Source of the DNA: Dehalococcoidales bacterium
Lineage (GTDB): Bacteria > Chloroflexota > Dehalococcoidia > Dehalococcoidales > UBA2162
Length of the DNA stretch: 13,069 nucleotides
Assembly (NCBI GenBank): GCA_030648675.1
Contig: JAUSGV010000127.1
Span: 1-13,069, forward strand
Reading direction: 5' to 3'
Below are positions 5,961 to 12,781 of this stretch, one piece after another. The notes under the pieces were generated by a model. That model was given only the letters and a program-made list of their open reading frames with translations. It did no database searches and was not told the origin of the DNA. Every line of letters starts with the position of its first letter. Positions within the stretch are counted from its first letter, which is position 1. The position numbers were made by a program, and so were the translations under genes.

Positions 5961-8116
5961 ACCGGGTATTTGATCCTTGTTTTCTTGAATTCTTTGGTGC
6001 TGAAGAGGGCGACGTAGCTCGCCAGGCCGGTTTCACGCGACGCACTGTCCGCGATCTTCCGGCACGTTTCCTCGTCACGGGCATGGATCATGGCGAACAG
6101 GTTGTACGGCCACGACCCGTTAGTTCTCCTCTCATAACAGTGACTGACCTCGCGCAAGGCCGCTATCTTCTTGCCGGCTTCATCCACTTTCCCGGAGGGA
6201 ACGCCCCAGCAAGTCATGGCGTTTGCCGTGTAACCGATGCGCCGGTGATTGACAGCGGCACTGAAACGCCTGATGATTCCCCGCTCCAATAGGGAACGGC
6301 ACTGGACCAGCAATTCCTCATCGCTCATACCCAATTGCTTCGCAATCATGCCGAATGGTTCACGGACAAGAGGCAGGTCCTGCTGCATCCCGTTGATGAC
6401 TTTTTTGTCCAGATCTGAAAGTACTGCTTCCACCGGCAAGGCGCCGTCAAACTGCGTCCCGGTACTGCCGATCCCTTCGTCGTCCGAAGCAAAATAAGTA
6501 CCGATCTTAAAAAGCCTGGTGGCAGGCAGGGCCAGAACCGTTTCGACTCCGGCACTATCCGATAATTTCCGCAATTCAGCGGCTATTTCTCCGGCGGGCG
6601 GAATAGCCAGGGTAAACCAGAGATTGAATTTATGGTCCCTTTCATAGCCGTGGCTTACGCCGGGGTGATCGATAAGTAATTGTTCCGCCTGCTCCAGCCG
6701 TGATGCTGGTGCTTCCATCGCCACCAGCGTGCTCCGGTAGCCGAGGCGGCGGGGGTCGAATACCGGGCTTATCTGGCGGACAAAACCTTTGTCCTTCAGT
6801 TCTTTGATGCGGGAAATAACTTCGTCTTCGCTGACACCCAGCTTTTCGCCCAGAGTATGGTACGGCTCCCGAACCAGCGGAAAATCTGATTGGATAAGGT
6901 TAAGCAGCTTTTTATCAACCTCGTTAGTCCCGAGAGAGTGCGAATCCCCGTTGGCATGGCGTCCACTTACCGCCTGACGCGATGCTACGGGTTCATAAAC
7001 ACAGTATGGTTCCCCTTCGAGATAATCGCCGGTTTCTTCATAAGCCCGGGCGCGGCAGCCGCCGCAAATCTTCCGGTACTCGCAGATACCGCATTTACCC
7101 TTGTAATTGTCCATGTCCCTGAGACTGTTGAAAAGCTCGGAGTTGTTCCATATATCGACGAACGATTTTTCCCTCACGCTGCCGGCGGAGACATTGAAAT
7201 AGCCGCAGCCCTGGACGTCGCCCCGGTGTGATATGAAAGCGAAGCCCGTTCCCGCCAGGCAGCCGCGGGTGATAGACTCCATTCCCGGATGCCCGCCCGG
7301 GTGTCCGCCGTGATGGCCTCCCGGGTGCCCCCCCAGATGTCCCGGGGCTGCTTCCGGTTTCGATGCCATACCTGATAAACGTTCTTCCTTTTCCCGTTGT
7401 TTCGTCACGCGTAGGAAATGAGGAGAACAGGTAGGCTTGAAGAATATAGCATCCCCCAATTCCTTTTTTCTGTCGTATATCCAATTCAAAGTTTTCTCGT
7501 ATTCCTGCGGTGAAAGGGCCACCGATTCCAGGCCTTTGCCCCGTCCGGTCGGCACCAGCAGGAACGGATGGAAAGCACAAGCACCGACACTCTGTGCCAG
7601 TGCCAGAAGATCGTTAAGATATGTCACGTTGAGCTTGGTGATCGTGCTGTTTATCTGGATCTCGATGCCGGCTTTGCGGGCGTTGGCGATACCGGCAATA
7701 GCGGCTTCGTAGGCTCCCTTTTGCCCGCGGAACTTGTCCTGCAATTCCGGAGTAGGGAAATCCAGGCTGACCGATATGCGCGACAGCGGAATTTCCTTCA
7801 GACGGGCGGCGACTTCGGAGGTTAACAGGGTACCGTTACTACCCATGACCACCCTGAGTCCTTTGCCGACCGCATAACGGCCTATTTCGTAGACGTCATG
7901 CCGCACGAGCGGTTCGCCGCCGCTCAAGATAAGGATAGGTTTACCCATTTCCGCTATCTGGTCGACGACCTTGAAACATTCACCCGTAGTCAATTCGCCG
8001 CTGTAATGCACTCCGTCCGAAGCAGCACGGCAATGGGCACAAAACAAGTTGCAGCCCCGGGTTATCTCCCAGGCAACAAGCTGTAATCTTGGAATGATAA
8101 TGCTGGAATCAGACAT
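5957..8116 (-). CDS. ahbD-ahbA-ahbB: AhbD-AhbA-AhbB fusion: radical SAM haem b synthase joined to siroheme decarboxylase
   Basis: The 719-residue protein has three parts. Residues 1-376 are a radical SAM/SPASM enzyme of the AhbD type: Cys22-x3-Cys26-x2-Cys29 binds the SAM cluster, and Cys286, 304, 342, 345, 351, 354 and 372 form the auxiliary-cluster region, with the diagnostic stretch GKCGICEYRKICGGCRARAY. Residues about 398-545 are an Lrp/AsnC-like AhbA domain (VREPY, RRLGYRSTLVA, KFNLWFTL). Residues about 567-719 are AhbB (VREPF, NHRRIGYTANAMTCWGVP, SWPYNLFAM, STKEFKKTRIKY). AhbAB decarboxylates siroheme to 12,18-didecarboxysiroheme. AhbD decarboxylates Fe-coproporphyrin III to haem b. Thus the first and last steps of the branch share one chain, and the middle enzyme AhbC is the gene just upstream (1-bp gap). 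A Gly/His-rich insert lies at residues 259-278. NirD/L-type haem d1 proteins are relatives, but no other nir gene is present. Confidence 0.92.
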   Translation of the reverse strand: MSDSSIIIPRLQLVAWEITRGCNLFCAHCRAASDGVHYSGELTTGECFKVVDQIAEMGKPILILSGGEPLVRHDVYEIGRYAVGKGLRVVMGSNGTLLTSEVAARLKEIPLSRISVSLDFPTPELQDKFRGQKGAYEAAIAGIANARKAGIEIQINSTITKLNVTYLNDLLALAQSVGACAFHPFLLVPTGRGKGLESVALSPQEYEKTLNWIYDRKKELGDAIFFKPTCSPHFLRVTKQREKEERLSGMASKPEAAPGHLGGHPGGHHGGHPGGHPGMESITRGCLAGTGFAFISHRGDVQGCGYFNVSAGSVREKSFVDIWNNSELFNSLRDMDNYKGKCGICEYRKICGGCRARAYEETGDYLEGEPYCVYEPVASRQAVSGRHANGDSHSLGTNEVDKKLLNLIQSDFPLVREPYHTLGEKLGVSEDEVISRIKELKDKGFVRQISPVFDPRRLGYRSTLVAMEAPASRLEQAEQLLIDHPGVSHGYERDHKFNLWFTLAIPPAGEIAAELRKLSDSAGVETVLALPATRLFKIGTYFASDDEGIGSTGTQFDGALPVEAVLSDLDKKVINGMQQDLPLVREPFGMIAKQLGMSDEELLVQCRSLLERGIIRRFSAAVNHRRIGYTANAMTCWGVPSGKVDEAGKKIAALREVSHCYERRTNGSWPYNLFAMIHARDEETCRKIADSASRETGLASYVALFSTKEFKKTRIKYPV
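7283..7342 (-). repeat. Short tandem repeat encoding a Gly/His-rich insert in AhbD
   Basis: On the minus strand, degenerate 12-bp units encode GGHP-type tetrapeptides, giving GHLGGHPGGHHGGHPGGHPG at residues 259-278. Six histidines (260, 264, 268, 269, 272, 276) recur with a spacing of about four. The stretch sits between the radical SAM barrel and the first SPASM cysteine (Cys286), in what should be a surface loop. Repeat slippage can explain its origin. The spacing suggests divalent-metal or haem binding, which is inference. Confidence 0.8.
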
Positions 8117-8117
8117 G

Positions 8118-9287
8118 TCAGGAGCACAGCCCGATTTCTTCGTCGGTCAAATAGCAGGCGGGATCGTCGCCCCATAAATCCCCCCGCGCCTCGGCGCGGA
8201 CCCGCAGGTTACCGTTGCAAAGACTCAGATATTTGCAGCGGGAGCAGCGGCCTTTGAGCAACTGGCGGCGGTTCCTTAAATCGTGCAGCATAGGTTCCGA
8301 ATCGTTCGACCAGATATCGCCGAATTTATTGTCCTTGACGTTGCCCACGTTGTAATGCCACCAGAACTGGTCAGGATGCACGTTGCCCAGGTCATCGACC
8401 GACCCGATCATTTCTCCAGAATTGTTGCCGCCGTTGGTTTCCAGTAAAGCCAGCACCTTTTCCGCCCTTTCGGGGTCCTGCGCTTTCAGCTTCAAATACA
8501 TGTAAACGCCGTCAGCGTGATTACCGACAGACAGAATCTCCCTGGGGTTACCTTTCTTGTACATATCAAAAGTCTCACGGCATATCGTATCGATAACATG
8601 CCTGGTCTCGGCATGACTCATGTCCTCTGCCTGCATCTGGCCGCCGCGCCCGGCATAGGCAAGGTGGTAGAAACAGACGCGCTTGATACCTTCTTTCTCC
8701 ACAAGTTTAAAAATTCCCGGGATTTCTTCGTGATTGAAGTGGGTCACGACGATGCGCAGTGAAACGCGAACGTCGCGGGCCAGGCAGTTTCTCATTCCGG
8801 CAAGGGCCGCATCGAAAGCCCCTTTCTTGCCGCGAAACTGATCATTAATATCTCCGATACCGTCCAGACTGATACCGACTTCGGCGAAACCGATTTCGGC
8901 GATCTTTTTCGCCGCAGCCTCGTCGATTTTAGTGCCGTTGGTCGAAATGACTAGTCTGAGTCCTTTATCTTTGGCAAAATGCGCCAACTCGAAAAAGTCG
9001 TGTCGTAGTAGAGGCTCACCGCCGGAAAACATGAGCACCGGTACGCCGAATTCAGCGGCACCGGTGATGAATTGCTTGGCGGTAGCGGTGTCCATCTCCC
9101 CCGGCCGTTTGCGGTTATCGGCACTGGCATAGCAATGCCGGCAAACCAGGTTGCACTGCCGTGTGCAGTTCCAGACGAGTACCGGACGCGGAATAACTTT
9201 TCTCACGCGGTGCGACCCCGCTTCGTTGTAGCGCAAAGTATCCATCGGCCCGATAGCATCGCAAAGAAGACGGGAAAAGGAAATCAT
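8118..9287 (-). CDS. ahbC: Radical SAM AhbC/NirJ-type enzyme, 12,18-didecarboxysiroheme deacetylase
   Basis: The 389-residue protein begins MISFSRLLCDAIG and has the radical SAM motif Cys45-x3-Cys49-x2-Cys52 (CTRQCNLVCRHCYAS), then FSGGEPLLRHD and the NirJ/AhbC hallmark GNVHPDQFWWHYNVGNVKDN. C-terminal cysteines 348, 351, 357 and 378 bind a second cluster. AhbC removes the acetate side chains of didecarboxysiroheme to give Fe-coproporphyrin III. NirJ of haem d1 synthesis is the close relative. The pairing with AhbD, AhbA and AhbB domains and the absence of nirE, nirF and nirN favour the haem b role. A strong ribosome-binding site (GGAGGGGGG) precedes the ATG. The start overlaps the regulator stop by one base (TAATG). 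Confidence 0.93.
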   Translation of the reverse strand: MISFSRLLCDAIGPMDTLRYNEAGSHRVRKVIPRPVLVWNCTRQCNLVCRHCYASADNRKRPGEMDTATAKQFITGAAEFGVPVLMFSGGEPLLRHDFFELAHFAKDKGLRLVISTNGTKIDEAAAKKIAEIGFAEVGISLDGIGDINDQFRGKKGAFDAALAGMRNCLARDVRVSLRIVVTHFNHEEIPGIFKLVEKEGIKRVCFYHLAYAGRGGQMQAEDMSHAETRHVIDTICRETFDMYKKGNPREILSVGNHADGVYMYLKLKAQDPERAEKVLALLETNGGNNSGEMIGSVDDLGNVHPDQFWWHYNVGNVKDNKFGDIWSNDSEPMLHDLRNRRQLLKGRCSRCKYLSLCNGNLRVRAEARGDLWGDDPACYLTDEEIGLCS

Positions 9288-9949
9288 TACAACCCCCCTC
9301 CAAGTTTTTTAGTAAATTTCTTATAATGCTGCTGGTGTGCTGCCACCAGGGAGACCAGAGCTTCATCCATGACGTGAGTACACAGCGGAATCGCCTCGAC
9401 GACACGTCCGGTAAACCCCTCCTTCTTTTTGATAATCTGTGTGGCAGCACTGATAATAGGATCCCGGTGTACGAGGAATGCTTCAACCGAGTGGGATAAA
9501 GGTAAGCCGAGGTCCGCCAGCATCACACCGTGCTCGCGGCCTACCGCCCGCACTTCCTCAATGGTCTCGTTTCGCCGTGAAGGCTCGGTAATATACTTGA
9601 TGATGAGGTTGAGCAAACGCCGACCCTGCTGGGCCAGGTGTTCATGCGATTCGCCGGAAATATTTTTAGTCTGCAGGTTGTGCTCAACCGCTTCCCGGGA
9701 AATCTCGCGGTGTTCTTCAAAACTATCTTCTAATTTTAAAACCAGGTCTTTGATACCCAGAGCTTTCGAATGGGTGCTTACCAGTTTCTTCAGCTCGGCA
9801 CGTGAGTAACGGCGATGTCCGCCGGGGGTGATAAATGCTTTGACTTTGCCTTCATCTGTCCACTGGCGAAGCGCGACTTCGGAAACGCCCAGCATCTGGC
9901 TGGCTTCATGGATGCTTATTAATATGTCGGGCGTAAAGTCCTTTTCCAA
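9287..9949 (-). CDS. MerR-type HTH regulator with a C-terminal helical sensor-like domain, first gene of the haem operon
   Basis: This 220-residue protein starts at a TTG codon. A stop lies one codon upstream in frame, an AGGAGA site is correctly spaced, and the next Met (residue 19) is already inside the HTH. Residues 11-60 form a MerR/excisionase-type winged HTH (ISIHEASQMLGVSEVALRQW, then the wing GGHRRY at 43-48). The remainder is mostly helical; residues about 100-215 (YITEPSRRNETIEEVRAVG, then LGLPLSHSVEAFLVHRDPI) resemble the RsbR-type N-terminal four-helix/globin-like sensor fold. That likeness is by eye and uncertain. Its position as first gene, fused by TAATG to ahbC, suggests it controls tetrapyrrole synthesis and itself. 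The ligand is unknown; haem, a porphyrin or cobalamin are guesses. No B12-binding DxHxxG motif is present. Confidence 0.8.
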   Translation of the reverse strand: MEKDFTPDILISIHEASQMLGVSEVALRQWTDEGKVKAFITPGGHRRYSRAELKKLVSTHSKALGIKDLVLKLEDSFEEHREISREAVEHNLQTKNISGESHEHLAQQGRRLLNLIIKYITEPSRRNETIEEVRAVGREHGVMLADLGLPLSHSVEAFLVHRDPIISAATQIIKKKEGFTGRVVEAIPLCTHVMDEALVSLVAAHQQHYKKFTKKLGGGL

Positions 9950-9999
9950 TTAATCTCCTGCGGGTATAAAGCCATAGCTGATAGTGCGTACTAAATCTA

Positions 10000-10018
10000 T
10001 AAAATTCTGTAAAATTCT
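10000..10018. repeat. Direct repeat TAAAATTCT x2, one helical turn apart, in the haem operon leader
   Basis: TAAAATTCT occurs at 10000-10008 and 10010-10018, a 10-bp period, with a partial copy (TAAATCT) at 9992-9998. It lies downstream of the predicted start site and upstream of the regulator gene. That is a plausible site for autoregulation by the MerR-type protein, although AT-rich DNA produces such repeats by chance. Confidence 0.35.
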
Positions 10019-10040
10019 TAGTAAAACGACGTTAAATATA

Positions 10041-10069
10041 AAAATACAATATATTTTAGAAAAATGCAA
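10041..10069 (-). promoter_or_regulatory. Likely sigma-70-type promoter of the haem operon
   Basis: Read on the minus strand, TTGCAT (-35; plus-strand 10064-10069) and TATTTT (-10; plus-strand 10041-10046) are separated by exactly 17 bp of AT-rich sequence. Initiation near 10034 would give a leader of about 85 nt before the TTG start at 9949. Other AT-rich hexamers nearby could serve instead. Confidence 0.45.
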
Positions 10070-10208
10070 GAGGTAAATTCTAGAAATTCCTTGAATATCA
10101 ATAGCGATTGACTCTTTTTCGTTACAAACCTCCGCCTGACACAGAAGTCAGTTCCGAAGAGCTATATGTTTCTCAAAACGACCATGGGTAAGCGCTTGAC
10201 AAGCCCGA

Positions 10209-10237
10209 TTGCGCGAAAAAAATGGAGATGCTATAAA
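10209..10237 (+). promoter_or_regulatory. Likely promoter of the superoxide dismutase gene
   Basis: TTGCGC (10209-10214) and TATAAA (10232-10237) are separated by 17 bp. The better -35 match TTGACA at 10196-10201 is too far (30 bp) from this -10. Initiation near 10244 gives a leader of about 35 nt ending in AAGGAG (10267-10272) before the ATG at 10279. Confidence 0.45.
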
Positions 10238-10278
10238 TAGATACGTGGCTCAAACGATTCAAAGATAAGGAGACTAAA

Positions 10279-10908
10279 ATGGCAACAGAAATTTATTCGC
10301 TCCCGGCATTGATTTACGGTTACGCAGAACTGGAACCGTATATTTCGGAAGACCAGTTGCGCATTCACCATTCCAAACATCATCAGGCTTATGTCAACGG
10401 AGCCAATGCGCTCCTGGAAAAGATCGCCAACGCCCGAAAAAATGGCACCGACCTCGATATAAAAGCCGTAGCCAAAGAATTATCGTTTCATCTCGCCGGG
10501 CATAGGTTGCATTCCCTCTTCTGGCGCAACATGATGCCGAACGGAAAGGACGGCGGCGGCTCTCCCCAGGGCAAGATTGCTGACCTTATAACACAGGAAT
10601 TCGGCACTCTGGACAGATTCAAGAAAGAATTTTCCCAGGCGGCCAACAGCACCGAAGGGTCAGGCTGGGCGGCTCTTATCTACGACGTCGACGTTAAGAA
10701 AATCAATATCATCCAGATCGAAAAGCACAACGTCAATGTCGTCCCGGATTATCCAATCTTGATGGTCCTCGACGTTTGGGAGCACGCCTACTACATGGAC
10801 TACAAGAACGAACGCAACAAGTTCGTCGACGCCTTTTGGAATATCGTTTTCTGGGGCAAACTGAACGAGAGGCTGGCAGACGCCATCAAGCTGGAAAAGC
10901 GGTTTTAA
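10279..10908 (+). CDS. sod: Superoxide dismutase, Fe/Mn family
   Basis: The 209-residue cytoplasmic enzyme (no signal peptide) converts superoxide to hydrogen peroxide and oxygen. All four metal ligands are present: His30 (IHHSKHHQAYV), His78 (AGHRLHSLFW), Asp165 and His169 (LDVWEHAYY). Gly74 takes the place of the Gln that marks E. coli-type FeSOD. His150 (IEKHN) sits where MnSOD has its outer-sphere Gln; His at this site is familiar from archaeal Fe and cambialistic SODs, so metal use cannot be read with certainty. The ATG is preceded by AAGGAG. The gene is monocistronic, with its own promoter and a strong terminator. Beside an operon of oxygen-sensitive radical SAM enzymes, it suits an anaerobe exposed to occasional oxygen. 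Confidence 0.97.
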   Translation: MATEIYSLPALIYGYAELEPYISEDQLRIHHSKHHQAYVNGANALLEKIANARKNGTDLDIKAVAKELSFHLAGHRLHSLFWRNMMPNGKDGGGSPQGKIADLITQEFGTLDRFKKEFSQAANSTEGSGWAALIYDVDVKKINIIQIEKHNVNVVPDYPILMVLDVWEHAYYMDYKNERNKFVDAFWNIVFWGKLNERLADAIKLEKRF

Positions 10909-10935
10909 TTTTCCTTTGAAATATTTAGCATGATG

Positions 10936-10977
10936 GAAAGTCCTGTCTGGGGGTATCCGGGCAGTACTTTCTTTTTT
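10936..10977 (+). terminator. Rho-independent terminator of sod
   Basis: A stem from 10936-10950 (GAAAGTCCTGTCTGG) pairs with 10957-10971 (CCGGGCAGTACTTTC), with one mismatch and two G-U pairs around a 6-nt loop. A run of six T follows at 10972-10977. It starts 27 bp after the sod stop. Confidence 0.88.
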
Positions 10978-11009
10978 ATAGATTCTCTACCTCTGCAAAA
11001 GAGGTATTA

Positions 11010-11054
11010 TTGACACCGCCGCGTCATTATGATAAGTTAGTGATTGTTAACTTA
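11010..11054 (+). promoter_or_regulatory. Likely tetR promoter with overlapping inverted-repeat operator
   Basis: A perfect -35 TTGACA (11010-11015) is followed after 17 bp by TAAGTT (11033-11038), a weak -10. A perfect 7-bp inverted repeat, TAAGTTA (11033-11039) and TAACTTA (11048-11054) with an 8-bp spacer, overlaps that -10. A 22-bp palindrome on the -10 of a TetR gene is the expected layout for autorepression. A further 6-bp stem-loop (ACCTCT/AGAGGT, 10989-11005) lies just upstream. The remaining leader to 11122 shows nothing else. Confidence 0.5.
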
Positions 11055-11122
11055 CACTGACGCAAACTAGCCAGCCTTTCTTTCAAAACCCCAATATCCA
11101 CAAAACGGGAGACAGCACTTTT

Positions 11123-11758
11123 ATGGCATTACACAGAAAACATACCGAAATCCGGCAAAAACAAATCATTGATGCGGCAAAGAAGCTCATCATGCGGTAC
11201 GGCAGTGAACATGTGACCGTTAGACGTATTGCCGGCCAGATCGGAATTACCGAAGCCGCAATTTACCGCCACTTTAAAAGTAAAAGAGAAATTCTTTCGT
11301 TGCTGGTGGATGATATCAGGCAAAGCTGGACTAACGAGGTAAAACAGGCCTCCAGCGAAAACATTCCATTTTCGGACCGATTGCAATCCATTTTGCTGAA
11401 CCGCATCTCCGTGGCGGAACAAAAAGGTGGTATTTCGTTTTTAATTATCGCCGAAATTCTGAGCCTCGGGGACAAAGGCTTAAACAAACAAGCTTCCGAT
11501 GTTGTCGAGGCTTATATCCATGATATTGCTCAGATAATATCCGAAGGGATAAAGCAGGGCGAGTTAAAACCTGAAACCGACCCGGCATCCACCGCCCTGA
11601 TTTTATATGGGATGGTTCAGGGTGTTGTCAATGTTTGGGCATTAAGCAATCGCGATTTCAATCTAGTCGAGCGGTACAGTTCTTGCTGGCAAACATTTCA
11701 AAAGACAAATTTTCAAAAAATTCAGGAGGAGTTCGAACATGAGTACGTCACAGACTAA
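11123..11758 (+). CDS. TetR/AcrR-family transcriptional regulator
   Basis: The 211-residue protein has an N-terminal TetR DNA-binding domain. Helix 1 is in RQKQIIDAAKKLIMRYG, and the HTH is VTVRRIAGQIGITEAAIYRHF at about residues 33-53, followed by KSKREILSLLVDDI. The C-terminal two thirds is a helical effector and dimer domain without a recognisable ligand signature. A GGGAGA site lies about 10 bp upstream of the ATG. Its last 20 bp overlap the betaine-binding lipoprotein gene, so it is co-transcribed with the transporter and most likely controls it. BetI, the choline-responsive regulator, is also a TetR protein, but no specific relation to BetI can be claimed from the sequence. Confidence 0.93.
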   Translation: MALHRKHTEIRQKQIIDAAKKLIMRYGSEHVTVRRIAGQIGITEAAIYRHFKSKREILSLLVDDIRQSWTNEVKQASSENIPFSDRLQSILLNRISVAEQKGGISFLIIAEILSLGDKGLNKQASDVVEAYIHDIAQIISEGIKQGELKPETDPASTALILYGMVQGVVNVWALSNRDFNLVERYSSCWQTFQKTNFQKIQEEFEHEYVTD

Positions 11759-12767
11759 AGCATTCAGATTTGCCTCTGCACTAATGCTATTTTCAGCATT
11801 AGCATTGCTGCTCGTCGGGTGCTCCGGCCAACCAACTTCGACTGGATCAAAGCCGGTAGTTTTTGGATACGCAGACTGGGATACACAACAGTTTATGACC
11901 CGGCTGGCGGGCTTCATCGTTGCCAATGGTTACCAACAGCCCGTAGAGTATGCTCCCGGTGCGAACGTAGCCCTTGTCGTTGCAATTCAATCTGACGATG
12001 TAGATGTACATATGGAGGTCGCTGAGCGTAGCCTTCAAGAGCCGCTGCAGCGTCTTATCGATAGCGGTAAGGGAGAAAAACTCGGTATCTCTTTCGGGGG
12101 CACGTGGCAAGGATGGCTCGTCCCCACCTATTTGATTAAAGGAGACCCTGCCAGAGGAATCGCTCCGATGGCTCCCGGTTTGAAATCGGTTTTAGACCTG
12201 CCGAAGTATTGGGAGCTATTTAAAGACCCGGAGGTGCCGACGAAAGGCCGGTTCTACTCCGGCGTTCCGGGATGGCAAGCCCTGGTAACTAACGAGGCCA
12301 AAATTAAGTCGTACGGTCTGGAAGACTACATCAACATATTTATCCCCGGGTCGGATACGGCATTATCCACCTCCATAGTGGCAGCGAATGAAAAAGGGGA
12401 GCCCTGGCTCGGTTACTATTGGGCCCCAACGTGGTTGCTCGCCAAGGTAGACATGACGCCCCTGGAAGAACCGCCTTTCGATGAGAAGTTGTGGAACGCG
12501 GAAGCAGGATATGCGTGTGCTTACCCGTTGGACGAAAATTACATAGTAGCCAACACCGGTTTGAAGGCCCGTGCTCCCGATGTGGCCGATTTTCTATCTC
12601 GTTTCAACGTTAGTTTCGATGACCTTAGTGCCGTCCTCCTCTACATGAAAGATAACAATGCAACACCTGAGCAGGCCGCCGGGTGGTTCTTGAAAGAACA
12701 TGAGTCTGTTTGGACGGCATGGGTCTCTCCTCAAGTCGCGCAGAATGTAAAAGCAGCCCTCCCCTGA
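11739..12767 (+). CDS. Betaine-type ABC transporter substrate-binding lipoprotein (OpuAC/ProX-like)
   Basis: The 342-residue protein starts with a hydrophobic lipoprotein signal ending in the lipobox LLVGC (Cys28), so it is anchored outside the membrane. The mature part has the OpuAC fold: VVFGYADWD (Trp47), a two-lobe binding domain, then SGVPGW, YGLEDYINIFIPGSDTALST and GEPWLGYYWAPTW, the region that in ProX/OpuAC supplies aromatic residues for quaternary-ammonium binding. Glycine betaine, proline betaine or choline are likely substrates; which one cannot be told. AGGAGG (11724-11729) inside the tetR end drives translation. The ATPase gene begins 14 bp after the stop. A role in osmoprotection or in feeding methyl groups to metabolism are both possible. 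Confidence 0.9.
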   Translation: MSTSQTKAFRFASALMLFSALALLLVGCSGQPTSTGSKPVVFGYADWDTQQFMTRLAGFIVANGYQQPVEYAPGANVALVVAIQSDDVDVHMEVAERSLQEPLQRLIDSGKGEKLGISFGGTWQGWLVPTYLIKGDPARGIAPMAPGLKSVLDLPKYWELFKDPEVPTKGRFYSGVPGWQALVTNEAKIKSYGLEDYINIFIPGSDTALSTSIVAANEKGEPWLGYYWAPTWLLAKVDMTPLEEPPFDEKLWNAEAGYACAYPLDENYIVANTGLKARAPDVADFLSRFNVSFDDLSAVLLYMKDNNATPEQAAGWFLKEHESVWTAWVSPQVAQNVKAALP

Positions 12768-12781
12768 AATGGGAGTAAGCC

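Larger units (their letters stand above)
9950..10278. other. Divergent intergenic region between haem operon and sod
   Basis: This 329-bp AT-rich region contains no gene. It holds a likely minus-strand promoter for the haem operon (10041-10069), direct repeats in that operon's leader (10000-10018), an 8-bp palindrome TTCTAGAA near 10079-10086, a small inverted repeat CTGAC/GTCAG at 10136-10151, a GCTTGACAAGC quasi-palindrome at 10194-10204, and a likely plus-strand sod promoter (10209-10237). No riboswitch-like conserved box was recognised. Confidence 0.7.

Noticed and set aside
5957..9287. Haem d1 (nir) biosynthesis instead of haem b
   Set aside because: NirJ and NirD/L are related to these proteins, but no nirE, nirF, nirN or nirS is present. 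The second radical SAM protein has the AhbD-type SPASM pattern, which haem d1 clusters lack.
10196..10201. TTGACA as the -35 of the sod promoter
   Set aside because: The only good -10 (TATAAA at 10232) lies 30 bp away, and the correctly spaced position holds no -10-like hexamer.
9950..10278. Cobalamin or other riboswitch ahead of the haem operon
   Set aside because: No B12-box-like or other conserved riboswitch core was seen on either strand in this AT-rich stretch.
10989..11005. Second terminator after sod (ACCTCT/AGAGGT stem)
   Set aside because: The stem is only 6 bp and has no T-run. The 10936-10977 structure already explains termination.
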